In this document: positions 7,996 to 17,003 of the stretch, piece after piece
Layout of the letters: each line of letters opens with the position of its first letter
How positions within the stretch are numbered: position 1 is the stretch's first letter
Source of the DNA: Bacteroidales bacterium
GTDB lineage: Bacteria; Bacteroidota; Bacteroidia; Bacteroidales; P3
DNA: 64,000 bases
NCBI GenBank assembly: GCA_024400495.1
Contig: JAKSMR010000002.1
Coordinates: 1-64,000, forward strand
Reading direction: 5' to 3'
Made by a program: the position numbers and the translations under genes
Notes under the pieces: model-generated
The model's input: the letters and a program-made list of their open reading frames with translations, nothing else
Databases searched by the model: none
Told to the model about the DNA's origin: nothing

Positions 7996-10032
7996 TTATC
8001 TTCTCTGCTGCATCTTCTGTGCCTGTTCGGCCATCTTCTGATACTCTTCGAGACGCTGCTGGAACTTGGATTTCTTTCCACCGCCCTTGCCGTTCTTCTG
8101 GTTCTGCTTCTGGTTGTAGGCAGCCATCTTGGCGCGCACTTTCTCTTCGCTGGTGAACTTGCGGATGAGCATCATGACGATCATGGTGAAAGTGAGCGAA
8201 ACGGCATAGTAGAGGTTGAGGGCGGCACTTTGGCTGTTGAAGATGAAGAGCATCATGAAGGGCATGAAGTACATCATGAATTTCATGCCGGGCATGGAGG
8301 CGTTCTGGGGAGTGCTGCGCATGGTGTACCAGGTGTAGAAGAACTGGATGGCGAACATGATGATGCAGAAGAGGCTCATGTGGTCGCCGTACATGGGGAT
8401 GTTGAATCCGAAATCCCAAATGGAGTCGTAGGTGGAGAGGTCGTCGCACCAGAGGAAGTGCTGCTGACGGAGCTCGATGGCGGCGGGGAAGAAGCGGAAC
8501 ATAGCCCAGAGGATAGGCAGCTGGATGAGCATAGGCAGACAGCCCATCATGGGGTTGATGCCGGCAGCGCGCTGGAGACGCATCATCTCCTGCTGCTTCT
8601 GCATGGCCTGCTCCTGGTTGGGATATTTCTTGTTGAGGGCGTCCATCTCGGGACGGAGGATCTTGCTGATGGCTCCGGTCTTATAGGAGTTCCACACGAG
8701 GGGAAGAAGCACGATGCGGAGCAGGAGGGTGATGACAATGATGATGATACCGTAGTTCCAGTTGAACTGCTCGAGGAAGTTGAAGCAGGTGATGAGCAGA
8801 CGGCTGGTCCAATGGATGAGGAAGAAACCCCAGCCGAGAGGAAGCATACGCTCGAAGCCTTTATGCATGTCGCGCAGTTCGCGGTATTTAGAAGGGCCGA
8901 AGTAGAACTGCATGTTCATCGAGCAGTCCTTCTCAGAGTCGTAGGTGAGACCGATGGTGGAGGCCATGTCGCAGAGGTAGTTGCTGGCGGTATCATTGCG
9001 GTCGGTGCGGTTGCTGAGGTCGGCATTCTCGAAGGGGGTGTCGCCCATGAGGATGGCGCAGAAGAACTGCTGCTTGAAGGCCACCCACTCTACGGCGGTC
9101 TTCACGTTCTTGTCGCTGTCGCCACCAAGCTTGAGGTTGTCGACTTTATCTTTGACGGGTTTGAAGTAGACGTTGGAGTTGAACTTCTCGGCATCCTTGT
9201 TACGGTTGCGGCTGCCTTTGGTGCTCTGGTCCACTTTCTCCTGACGGTTCATGCGGTTCTTCCATTGGAAGTCCATGTAGTTGTCGGAGCGGATGAGACT
9301 GCTGAGGCCGTGGAAGTTGATATCGAAATCAACGTCGTAGCGGTCGGCATAGAAGGTGTACTGGAACTCGAGATACTGGTCGCCTGCGGCAGCCACCATC
9401 ATAGAGTCCATAGCCTCCTGAGCATAGGCACGATAGGAGACGACAACGGCGTCGCCATCGATGCTGATATCCTGGCTGCCTTCTACCTTCTTGCCATCGA
9501 CAAAGGTGGAGAAATGGATGTCCTTGGTGTTGATAACACGGTTGTCGTTGGTGGAGAACACGAGGTTCATGTTGTCCTCGGCGGGAGAGATGAGGATGAG
9601 GGGAAGGCTGTCGTAGGTGAAGTAGTCCTTCAGCACGACCTGGTTGACGATGGCGCCGAGGTTGACGAGGTCGACGTCGAACACTTTGTTGGTAACATGC
9701 AGGGTGTCAGTCCTGTCGGCGATGTTGCCGGCAAACATACCCAGCTGGCGTTCCTTCTCGCCACGGGTCAGAGAGCCGTTAGCCAGCGCTTCGAAATCCA
9801 CCACGGCGTCGGGGTTGACGGCGAGGATGGAGTCGCGCAGGTGCTGCTGTAGAGCAGCTGTCTCTGCCTTCATTACGGAATCCTGATAAACAGAGTCGAG
9901 ATAAGCGGCCACAATCGAGTCGTGACGGGCTTTCATGGCTGCCTGCTCCTCTTTGCTGGGGGAAACCCACCACATATAGCCTACAAAGATGGCGAAAATG
10001 AGGACCAGACCGGTAATTGATTTTTTATCCAT
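7996..10032 (-). CDS. yidC: Membrane protein insertase YidC
   Basis: The 678-residue protein has an N-terminal membrane segment (SITGLVLIFAIFVGYMWWVS), then a large periplasmic beta domain to about residue 400. The conserved C-terminal insertase core follows: WGFFLIHWTSRLL, FNWNYGIIIIVITLLLRIVL, then KYPNQEQAMQKQQEMMRLQRAAGINPMMGC, then PILWAMFRFFP. Length and layout match Gram-negative YidC. The C-terminus is rich in Lys, Gln and Arg, as usual for ribosome contact. A promoter-like TAnnTTTG box lies about 70 bp upstream. Confidence 0.96.
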   Translation of the reverse strand: MDKKSITGLVLIFAIFVGYMWWVSPSKEEQAAMKARHDSIVAAYLDSVYQDSVMKAETAALQQHLRDSILAVNPDAVVDFEALANGSLTRGEKERQLGMFAGNIADRTDTLHVTNKVFDVDLVNLGAIVNQVVLKDYFTYDSLPLILISPAEDNMNLVFSTNDNRVINTKDIHFSTFVDGKKVEGSQDISIDGDAVVVSYRAYAQEAMDSMMVAAAGDQYLEFQYTFYADRYDVDFDINFHGLSSLIRSDNYMDFQWKNRMNRQEKVDQSTKGSRNRNKDAEKFNSNVYFKPVKDKVDNLKLGGDSDKNVKTAVEWVAFKQQFFCAILMGDTPFENADLSNRTDRNDTASNYLCDMASTIGLTYDSEKDCSMNMQFYFGPSKYRELRDMHKGFERMLPLGWGFFLIHWTSRLLITCFNFLEQFNWNYGIIIIVITLLLRIVLLPLVWNSYKTGAISKILRPEMDALNKKYPNQEQAMQKQQEMMRLQRAAGINPMMGCLPMLIQLPILWAMFRFFPAAIELRQQHFLWCDDLSTYDSIWDFGFNIPMYGDHMSLFCIIMFAIQFFYTWYTMRSTPQNASMPGMKFMMYFMPFMMLFIFNSQSAALNLYYAVSLTFTMIVMMLIRKFTSEEKVRAKMAAYNQKQNQKNGKGGGKKSKFQQRLEEYQKMAEQAQKMQQRR

Positions 10033-10102
10033 ATAGTGATTTTCTTTTTATCTTGTTAATAATCTTTGTGTTGCGGAAACACTCGGCTCCCATACGAAAT
10101 TG

Positions 10103-10110
10103 CAAAGATA
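10103..10110 (-). promoter_or_regulatory. -7 box upstream of yidC
   Basis: Read on the minus strand the sequence is TATCTTTG, matching TAnnTTTG, 70 bp before the yidC start. No clear TTTG is seen 19 nt upstream. Confidence 0.5.
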
Positions 10111-10266
10111 CAACTTTATTTTAATATGTTAACATTATTTTAAATAAATTATTTCCCAGCCACCACAAAACCGGAAACCAGGACGACCTCTTTGTAAGCA
10201 GGAAGCTAGAACCAAACTGTCAGATACTGACAACACAGCAGCCTCGCATAACAGACGAAGGGAGGT

Positions 10267-10343
10267 CGAACGCAAGCCGAACGCAAGCCGAATACAAGCC
10301 GAATACAAGCCGAATACAAGCCGAACACAAGCCGAACACACAC
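10267..10343. repeat. Seven tandem 11-bp repeats
   Basis: The unit is CGAAYRCAAGC, repeated seven times head to tail (the last copy degenerate) between the divergent yidC and pfkA genes. Variation is confined to two positions of the unit. The function is unknown. Confidence 0.85.
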
Positions 10344-10510
10344 CTTAGAAACGCATGATTATCTGCCGTTTACAACAAGAGACCTTCAGCACCCGTTCCA
10401 AGCCCTATCAATCTGACAATTGATTCGCCGTAACCTTTTGATTGCAAATAGATTGCAAAAAAGTTACGAAATAGTTGAAAAAAATATTAGCAAATCTCAA
10501 AAATAATGCG

Positions 10511-10518
10511 TATTTTTG
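10511..10518 (+). promoter_or_regulatory. -7 box upstream of pfkA
   Basis: TATTTTTG matches TAnnTTTG and lies about 90 bp before the pfkA ATG in an AT-rich stretch. The upstream -33 element is not convincing. Confidence 0.5.
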
Positions 10519-10607
10519 TTGGCTGAAAGACCAAGGTGCTGTCGCAAGATAGCACCCTATCATTCAATAGATTATAAAATTATTACAACTTATAATAATA
10601 AGTCATT

Positions 10608-11708
10608 ATGGCATTAAAACGTGTAATGGTTCTCACTGGCGGCGGCGATTGTCCGGGACTGAACGCTGTGATCCGCGGCATCGTCAAACGCGCTTCGCAG
10701 GAGAAGGACTGGGAGGTCATCGGCTGCATTGAATCGTTCAACGGCGTGCTGCGCGAGCCTACCGAGATCGTGGAGCTCGACGACAAGTCGGTAGAAGGCA
10801 TCCTCTCGCAGGGAGGCACCATACTTGGCACCACCAACAAAGGTGGCCCCTTTGCCTGGCCCGTGAAACAGAACGACGGCACCTGGACCACCGTGGACCG
10901 TAGCGACGAGATGCTGCGCAAGCTGCAGTATATGGGCGTTGACGCCGTGATCAACATCGGCGGCGACGGCTCGCAACGTATCTCCCTCGGACTCAGCAAG
11001 AAGGGACTCAACATCGTGGGCGTTCCCAAAACCATCGACAACGACCTCTCGATGACCGACTACACCTTCGGCTTCCAGACCGCCGTACAGATCTGCACCG
11101 AAGCCATCGACAAGCTGCGCACCACGGCAGCCAGCCACAACCGCGTGTTCATCATGGAAGTGATGGGCAGAGACGCCGGCTGGATAGCCCTGCACAGCGC
11201 CATCGCCGGCGGCGCCGACGTGTGCGTAATCCCCGAAATCCCCTACGACATCGAAAAAATCAAAGCCAAGATAGAGAACTGCTACAACAAACGCCGCGGA
11301 TACTGCATCATCGTGGTGGCTGAAGGCGCCAAGAGCAAAGACGGCCAGGTAGTGGGCACCGAGACCAACGAGGTTGGCTACCAGCACATCAAACTGGGCG
11401 GCATAGCAGAAACGCTAGCCGCCGAGCTGAAAGCCGCCGGCGTGGAGCAGGACATCCGTTGCACCATCCTCGGACACCTTCAACGCGGAGGCACCCCGAT
11501 TGCCTTCGACCGCGTGCTGGCTTCCGAATTCGGCGTCCGCGCTATGGAGTTCGTGATCGAAGGCCGCTTCGGACAGATGGTAGCTTATCATCATCCCGAC
11601 GTGGTAGGTGTGCCATTGGAAGAGGCTGTGCGTGAACAGAACTTGCTCAATCCCGAGAGCCGACTGGTGCATACCGCCAAGGGGCTGGGAATTGCGCTTG
11701 GCGATTAG
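10608..11708 (+). CDS. pfkA: 6-phosphofructokinase, mixed-signature type
   Basis: The 366-residue protein phosphorylates fructose 6-phosphate in glycolysis. It carries the N-terminal GGDCPGLN (residues 12-19), GGDGS at 118-122, PKTIDND at 140-146, MGRDAGWIAL and the late LGHLQRGG. In classical ATP enzymes the second position reads PGTIDND, and PPi enzymes usually have GGDDS with PKTIDND. This protein has Gly in the first motif and Lys in the second, a combination typical of the longer group III enzymes. Its phosphate donor cannot be assigned with certainty, and ATP is the more likely. The gene is divergent from yidC. Confidence 0.93.
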   Translation: MALKRVMVLTGGGDCPGLNAVIRGIVKRASQEKDWEVIGCIESFNGVLREPTEIVELDDKSVEGILSQGGTILGTTNKGGPFAWPVKQNDGTWTTVDRSDEMLRKLQYMGVDAVINIGGDGSQRISLGLSKKGLNIVGVPKTIDNDLSMTDYTFGFQTAVQICTEAIDKLRTTAASHNRVFIMEVMGRDAGWIALHSAIAGGADVCVIPEIPYDIEKIKAKIENCYNKRRGYCIIVVAEGAKSKDGQVVGTETNEVGYQHIKLGGIAETLAAELKAAGVEQDIRCTILGHLQRGGTPIAFDRVLASEFGVRAMEFVIEGRFGQMVAYHHPDVVGVPLEEAVREQNLLNPESRLVHTAKGLGIALGD

Positions 11709-11733
11709 GAGAACAGGCAGACATAAAAGAACG

Positions 11734-12189
11734 ATGAGAGCGATCACCAAACTTCTGCTTCCTTTGCTACTGCTGATGCCGATGGGTTTAATGGCCCAGG
11801 AGCTGAAGGGTGCCGATGCCGACACCACGATTATGATTATGGTGGAAGAACAGCCGGAATATCCAGGAGGAATGAAAGGTATGTCCAAGGACGTATTTGG
11901 AAACCTGAAATATCCCAACAAGGCTAAAGAGGAAGGTCGGCAAGGAAAGGTGATAGTGGAATTTGTGGTGGAGAAAGACGGTTCCATCAGCCATGTGAAA
12001 GCGATACAGGACGAAGTGGGCTATGGCGCCGGAGAAGAGGTAGTGAGAGTGGTGAAGAACATGAAGCCTTTCACTCCCGGCAAGGTCGGCGGAAAGACCG
12101 TGAGAACGAAATATCGTCTGCCGGTGAACTTCGAACTCTACGAAGACCCACCAGCAAAGAGCACAAAGAAACATAGAAGAAACAGATAA
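11734..12189 (+). CDS. Exported TonB C-terminal-domain protein
   Basis: I start at 11734, where MRAITKLLLPLLLLMPMGLM gives a signal peptide; the frame upstream overlaps the end of pfkA. The 151-residue product carries a TonB-like C-terminal domain: YPGGMKGMSKDVFGNLKYP, then EGRQGKVIVEFVVEKDGSI, then PGKVGGKTVRTKYRLPVNFEL. It lacks the N-terminal membrane anchor and proline-rich spacer of true TonB, so it is probably a periplasmic TonB-domain protein rather than the energy transducer itself. The stop is 1 nt before the next ATG. Confidence 0.85.
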   Translation: MRAITKLLLPLLLLMPMGLMAQELKGADADTTIMIMVEEQPEYPGGMKGMSKDVFGNLKYPNKAKEEGRQGKVIVEFVVEKDGSISHVKAIQDEVGYGAGEEVVRVVKNMKPFTPGKVGGKTVRTKYRLPVNFELYEDPPAKSTKKHRRNR

Positions 12190-12190
12190 C

Positions 12191-12544
12191 ATGCCCTGCA
12201 CTACAGAATATATCGACTATGTTTGCGCCCAACTAGAAGGAGCTGGCGCCCTCTATACGAAGAAAGCCTTTGGCGAATACTACGTATATGTGGACGAGAA
12301 GGCAGCCATCATGGCCTGCGACAACATCTGCTTCGTGAAGAAGGTTCCCGAACTGGAAGAGCTGATGGCCGATGCCGAATGCGGATTCCCATATCCGGGA
12401 GCCAAAGAGCACTACATTCTCGATATCGACCACAAAGATCACGCCGTGAAGGTGGCCAGAATCCTGGCCCAGGTGCTGCCCTTTCCCCAGTCGAAGAGCA
12501 AGGCAACAAAAAAAGCAAAAAAAATAAATAAAAACTATATACAC
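12191..12544 (+). CDS. TfoX N-terminal-like domain, in frame with purH
   Basis: The 118 codons encode a TfoX/Sxy N-terminal-type domain: YVCAQLEGAGALYTKKAFGE, then YYVYVDEKAAIMACDNICFV, then YPGAKEHYILDIDHKD. It starts at the ATG at 12191, one base after the TonB-domain gene stop. No stop codon separates it from PurH; the frame runs through A7 (12508-12514) and A8 (12517-12524) tracts into the PurH ATG at 12545. One extra or missing A would bring a TAA into frame immediately. It is therefore either a genuine fusion, a homopolymer sequencing error, or slippage-dependent. In the fused reading the product would be 626 residues. Confidence 0.6.
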
Positions 12545-14071
12545 ATGGATAACAAGAAAATCAAAAGTGCGTTAATCTCTGTATTCTACAAGGACGGACT
12601 TGAAGACATCGTTAGAGCATTAGACAAACAAGGTGTAACCATCTACTCCACCGGCGGCACCTACAAATTCATCACCGACCTCGGCATCAACGCCGTAACC
12701 GTAGAGAGCCTCACCGGCTATCCCTCCATCCTCGGCGGCCGCGTGAAAACCCTCCACCCCAAGGTGTTCGGTGGCATCCTCAGCCGCCGCGATATGTTCA
12801 GCGATGGCGAACAGCTCAACGAATATCAGATCCCCGAGATCGACCTCGTAATCGTTGACCTCTACCCCTTCGAGCAGACCGTTGCTTCCGGCGCTCCCGA
12901 GCAGGACATCATCGAGAAGATTGACATCGGAGGCATCTCCCTCATCCGTGCCGCAGCCAAGAACTTCAAGGACGTTGTCATCGTTCCTTCCGTAAACCAG
13001 CATGCCGAGTTCCTCAAACTCTATACCGAACAGAACGGAGAGCTCACCCTCGCCGACCGTCGCCGCTTCGCCGGCTACGCCTTCAGCGTAAGCTCCCACT
13101 ACGACAGCGCCATCTTCAACTACTTCAACCAGGTGGAGAACATCGACGCCTTCCGTTGCACCAGCGACAAAGCTAACGTGCTCCGCTATGGTGAAAACCC
13201 CCACCAGAAGGGCGTCTACTACGGCGACCTCGAAGGCGCTTTCACCAAGCTCAACGGAAAGGAGATCTCCTACAACAACCTCGGTGACATCGACGCCGCC
13301 TGCTCCCTCATCGACGACTTCACCGACACCACCTTCGCCATCCTCAAGCACAACAACGCTTGCGGTATTGCCACCCGCCCCACCCTGCTCCAGGCTTGGA
13401 CCGACGCGCTGGCCGGCGACCCCGTGTCCGCTTTCGGCGGCATCCTCATCTGCAACCGTCCCGTCACCAAGGATGTTGCCGAAGAGATGCACAAGATCTT
13501 CTTCGAGGTATGCATCGCTCCCGACTATGAGCCCGACGCCCTCGAAGTGCTGAAGGGCAAGAAGAACCGCATCATCCTCAAACGCAACAACTTCCAAATG
13601 CATCAGCAGATGTTCCGCTCCTGCCTCAACGGCATCCTCGTCCAGGATCGCGACAATGTCGTTCCTACCGCAGCCGACATGAAGCAGAGCGTAACCTCCA
13701 CCCCCATTACCGACGCTCAGGCCGAAGACCTCGCCTTCGCCACCATCCTCGTGAAACACACCAAGAGCAACGCTATCGTTCTCGCCAAAGGCCGTCAGCT
13801 CCTCGCCAGCGGCACCGGCCAGACCAGCCGTGTTGACGCTCTCCGCCAGGCTATCGCCAAGGCTCAGTCCTTCAACTTCGACCTCAACGGCGCTGTTATG
13901 GCTAGCGACGCCTTCTTCCCCTTCCCCGACTGCGTAGAGATCGCTCACGAAGCCGGCATCGTCGCTGTTGCTCATCCCGGCGGCTCCATCAACGACCAGA
14001 AGTCCATCGACTACTGCGAAGCCAACAAGATGGGTATGGCCATCACCGGCAAACGCCACTTCAAACATTAA
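12545..14071 (+). CDS. purH: Bifunctional AICAR formyltransferase / IMP cyclohydrolase
   Basis: Starting at 12545 (MDNKKIKSALISVFYKDGLE) the protein has 508 residues, the usual PurH length. It opens with an MGS-like IMP cyclohydrolase domain (STGGTYKFITDLG, then ESLTGYPSILGGRVKTLHPK) and continues into the formyltransferase domain (RYGENPHQKGVYY, LKHNNACGIATRP, TKSNAIVLAKGRQL, ASDAFFPFPDC). It catalyses the last two steps of de novo IMP synthesis. The start is supported by family length, although the frame continues upstream into a TfoX-like domain. Confidence 0.94.
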   Translation: MDNKKIKSALISVFYKDGLEDIVRALDKQGVTIYSTGGTYKFITDLGINAVTVESLTGYPSILGGRVKTLHPKVFGGILSRRDMFSDGEQLNEYQIPEIDLVIVDLYPFEQTVASGAPEQDIIEKIDIGGISLIRAAAKNFKDVVIVPSVNQHAEFLKLYTEQNGELTLADRRRFAGYAFSVSSHYDSAIFNYFNQVENIDAFRCTSDKANVLRYGENPHQKGVYYGDLEGAFTKLNGKEISYNNLGDIDAACSLIDDFTDTTFAILKHNNACGIATRPTLLQAWTDALAGDPVSAFGGILICNRPVTKDVAEEMHKIFFEVCIAPDYEPDALEVLKGKKNRIILKRNNFQMHQQMFRSCLNGILVQDRDNVVPTAADMKQSVTSTPITDAQAEDLAFATILVKHTKSNAIVLAKGRQLLASGTGQTSRVDALRQAIAKAQSFNFDLNGAVMASDAFFPFPDCVEIAHEAGIVAVAHPGGSINDQKSIDYCEANKMGMAITGKRHFKH

Positions 14072-14170
14072 TATGATAGAACTCCTCTGATTTTTTCGAA
14101 TCATTTTTGAAACCTTTTTAGGCAGTTTTACGTTAGAATATAGAACACATATAAACTCGAACATAGAAAA

Positions 14171-15193
14171 ATGGGACTTCTTTCATTTTTTAACAAAGAA
14201 ATAGCAATGGACCTCGGTACCGCCAATACCGTTGTCATCTTCGAAGACCAGGTGGTTTGCGACGAGCCCTCTATCGTGGCATTCGACAAAACCACCCGCA
14301 AACTTATGGCTGTCGGCAAGCAAGCCCAGCAGATGGATGGTAAGATCAACCCCAACATCGAAACCATTCGTCCTCTCCGCGGTGGTGTTATCGCCGACTT
14401 CGACATGGCCCAGCACATGATCCGCGAGCTTATCCGCATGGCTAGCGTCTCCCGCTCTTTCATGCCTCCCTCACTCCGCATGGTTATCGGCATCCCCTCC
14501 GGCATCACTCCCGTAGAGCAGCGTGCCGTTATCGAAGCTGCCGAACAGGCCGGCGCTAAGGAGATCAAGCTCATCCACGAGCCTATGGCTGCCGCTATCG
14601 GTATCGGCATCAACGTGCTCGAACCTTGCGGTCACATGATCGTCGACATCGGAGGTGGTACTGCCGAAATCGCAGTAATCTCCCTCGGCGGTATCGTCTG
14701 CAACAAGTCTATCCGCATCGCAGGTGACGAGTTCAACAAGAACATCATCGACTATATGCGCCAGCAGCAGAACCTCGTTATCGGCGTCCGCACCGCAGAA
14801 CGCGTAAAATGGGAAGTAGGCTCTGCCATCTCCGAGCTAGAGAATCCTCCTGAGGATTACGCCACCCTTGGCCGCGACCAGGTTACCGGTCTCCCCAAAG
14901 AGATTCTTGTAAACTACAAGGAGATTGCTCACGCGCTCGACAAATCCATCTCCACCATCGAGCAGGGCGTTCTCGACACCCTCGCCAACACTCCTCCCGA
15001 GCTGGCTGCCGATATCTACAAAACCGGTATCTATCTCGCAGGTGGTGGCGCCTTGCTGAGAGGCCTCGACCAGCGTATCGCCCTGAAGACTCATCTTCCC
15101 GTGCACATCTCCGATGACCCCCTCCGCGCTGTAGCACGTGGTACGGGTATCGCCCTGAAGAACTTCAACCAGTTCTCCTTCCTCATCAAGTAA
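14171..15193 (+). CDS. mreB: Rod shape-determining protein MreB
   Basis: The 340-residue actin-like ATPase has DLGTANT at residues 14-20, VIGIPSGITPVEQRAV, the HEPMAAAIGIG segment, DIGGGTAEIAVIS (phosphate 2 loop) and the C-terminal LAGGGALLRGLD adenosine motif. It forms membrane-associated filaments that organise the elongasome. A good terminator follows 24 bp after the stop. No mreC is seen directly downstream before that terminator, which differs from the usual mreBCD order. Confidence 0.96.
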   Translation: MGLLSFFNKEIAMDLGTANTVVIFEDQVVCDEPSIVAFDKTTRKLMAVGKQAQQMDGKINPNIETIRPLRGGVIADFDMAQHMIRELIRMASVSRSFMPPSLRMVIGIPSGITPVEQRAVIEAAEQAGAKEIKLIHEPMAAAIGIGINVLEPCGHMIVDIGGGTAEIAVISLGGIVCNKSIRIAGDEFNKNIIDYMRQQQNLVIGVRTAERVKWEVGSAISELENPPEDYATLGRDQVTGLPKEILVNYKEIAHALDKSISTIEQGVLDTLANTPPELAADIYKTGIYLAGGGALLRGLDQRIALKTHLPVHISDDPLRAVARGTGIALKNFNQFSFLIK

Positions 15194-15216
15194 ATCGTCG
15201 CAAACGAAATACTTCA

Positions 15217-15249
15217 CCACGGCCGATCCGAAAGTCGGTCGTGGTTTTT
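15217..15249 (+). terminator. Intrinsic terminator of mreB
   Basis: CCACGGCCGA at 15217-15226 pairs with TCGGTCGTGG at 15235-15244 (one G-U), followed by TTTTT. Confidence 0.85.
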
Positions 15250-15292
15250 GTATATATAAATGGTTTGTATATATAATTTGTATATATAATAA
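15247..15292. repeat. Three TTTGTATATATAA direct repeats
   Basis: The 12-13 bp unit occurs three times, at about 15248, 15264 and 15278, in a very AT-rich gap after mreB. Between here and 15430 I see only a further hairpin (AAGGGCATCT with AGATGCCCTT, about 15354-15382) and no gene. Confidence 0.7.
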
Positions 15293-15429
15293 GTACTATT
15301 TATTATCACCACTTATTCTTTACCACAATTGCCCCCTCGCAAAGGGAAAGGGAAGGGCATCTATCCTGAGACAGATGCCCTTATTGAGTTCTTGGAACCT
15401 CAAAATCGAACCTAGGCGCTTGAAATTTA

Positions 15430-15477
15430 GGCGACTTCTAAAATTAGAGAGAGAAACAAACTACATTAGAGGTTGCC
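15430..15477. mobile_element. 48-bp miniature inverted-repeat element
   Basis: GGCGACTTCTAAAATTAG at one end and CATTAGAGGTTGCC at the other form imperfect terminal inverted repeats related to those of the 179-bp elements. TTTA flanks both sides (15426-15429 and 15478-15481), a 4-bp target duplication. Confidence 0.65.
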
Positions 15478-15523
15478 TTTAGTTTTTGTATTTGTCGGAG
15501 GGTCCCTTCTGTTTTTGCCGGGG

Positions 15524-16972
15524 CTACATCTTAGCTATTTCGTAGAGGATTCTGGTGATCTTGGATTTCATCTGCGCACCGGTACAGTCGTACTCGTTGC
15601 ACAGGACTGCGAAGCTCAGCAGCTCGCCGCTGGCAGTTGTGCAATAGCCGGCATAGCCACAGACGCCATCCATATTTCCGCTCTTCATGCGCATGGTAAC
15701 ATTGGAAGGGAGCTCGGGAAGCATATTCTTTACCGTGCCGCTTACTCCTACCTGACCCAGAGACATCTTGAAGTCGTTGTAGAAGGGCATCTTTGAGACT
15801 TTGGTGAGATAACGGGTGAGGAAATCGGTTGTTACGCGGTTGGAGCGCGAGAGGCCACAGCCGTCTTCGATGCGGACGCCAGAATGCTCAAGCCCCTGCT
15901 GGGCGAAGAAGTCAAGGATAGCTTTGGAGCCGTTTTCGTAGCTTCCTTTTCCATAGGACTTATAGCCGAGATACTTCAAGATGCTTTCTGCGTAGATGTT
16001 GTTGCTGGTAAAGTTGGTGTATTGGGCAATTTCGTAGAAGGTGTTGGAATGGTACTCAAGAATGGTGACGAGAGAATCCTGACGGGAGAAGACCTCCATG
16101 GGGCTGTCGGCTACGCTCATCTTCTGCTCGCGGAGATAGAGAGAGAAGAGACGTGCGCAGGTCTTTGCCGAGTTGGGCATCGCTCCTCTTACTGCGAAAT
16201 GGGGTTTGCCCAGAGGGACGGTACCGCGGCACATACGAAGAGGAGCGGTGGGGTCGCCATAGATGGTGACCTGGTCGCCCGAGTTGAAGGGGCCTGTGGT
16301 CACCTCGCTCTGCACTCTTACGTCGATATTGGCGGGGGCTACCGACTCGACATCGGCAGGATAGCCCAGTTTCTTTCCCGGGGTGAAGTAGACGAAGAAG
16401 AGGTTCTCGTGGAAATTGATTCCCGAGGCTCCGCAACCGTAGTAGTTTCCTACATCGCCCCATTGCCAGGTGTTGTGGAGGGTCTGGTTGTCGAAGATGG
16501 TGGCATCATAGCAGACGCGTCCGTTGATTTTTCTGATGCCGACACTCTTGACGGCATTATACCAAGCGGCGAAAAGAGAATCGGGGCAGGTCTGACGATA
16601 GCGGAAAGAGCCCAGCATGGGGTCGCCTCCTCCGATGATATAAAGGTTGCCGTTCAGCGTTCCTTCGTTATCGATGTAGCCGCTATAGCCCAGGGTGGTC
16701 TTGAAACGGAAATCGTATCCGAGGTTGTTGAACGCCACCGATGTCGTGAAGATCTTGATGAGCGACGCCGGCGTCATCGAACGTTGGGAGTCGTAGGCAT
16801 AGACCGGCGCGTCCTTGGTGACGTTATAGACGCTTACGGAGAGGGTTGCATGTTTCAAGGGCTGCTCTTTATGGATGTCTCGGACGACACGATCCAACTG
16901 GTCTTTGGTTTGTGCCCCGAGGCCAAGGCTTAGGGAGCAGAAGGCTGTTATGAGGAGGATTTTGCGTAGCAT
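15524..16972 (-). CDS. dacB: D-alanyl-D-alanine carboxypeptidase/endopeptidase (PBP4, S13 family)
   Basis: The 482-residue protein has a signal peptide (MLRKILLITAFCSLSLGLGA) and the three active-site motifs of class C penicillin-binding proteins: SLIK with Ser70 and Lys73, SRSN in CGLSRSNRVTTD, and KSG in RMKSGNMDG in place of KTG. It acts in the periplasm, trimming or cutting peptidoglycan cross-links. Length matches the family. It is read ahead of no other gene on its strand; upstream lies yihA with a 31-bp gap, so cotranscription with yihA is possible. Confidence 0.92.
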   Translation of the reverse strand: MLRKILLITAFCSLSLGLGAQTKDQLDRVVRDIHKEQPLKHATLSVSVYNVTKDAPVYAYDSQRSMTPASLIKIFTTSVAFNNLGYDFRFKTTLGYSGYIDNEGTLNGNLYIIGGGDPMLGSFRYRQTCPDSLFAAWYNAVKSVGIRKINGRVCYDATIFDNQTLHNTWQWGDVGNYYGCGASGINFHENLFFVYFTPGKKLGYPADVESVAPANIDVRVQSEVTTGPFNSGDQVTIYGDPTAPLRMCRGTVPLGKPHFAVRGAMPNSAKTCARLFSLYLREQKMSVADSPMEVFSRQDSLVTILEYHSNTFYEIAQYTNFTSNNIYAESILKYLGYKSYGKGSYENGSKAILDFFAQQGLEHSGVRIEDGCGLSRSNRVTTDFLTRYLTKVSKMPFYNDFKMSLGQVGVSGTVKNMLPELPSNVTMRMKSGNMDGVCGYAGYCTTASGELLSFAVLCNEYDCTGAQMKSKITRILYEIAKM

Positions 16973-17003
16973 GATGGCGTTTTCTTTTGGTGTTAGTATA
17001 TGG

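Noticed and set aside
4927-9852. Long plus-strand frames opposite the nhaD, yidC and 5212-6516 genes
   Set aside because: They are antisense shadows of GC-rich coding sequence; their products are low-complexity Val/Asp/Glu/Gly-rich and lack starts, while the minus-strand genes are recognisable families.
12620-14164. 514-codon minus-strand frame opposite purH
   Set aside because: Its product is a Gly/Val/Glu-rich shadow; PurH on the other strand is unambiguous.
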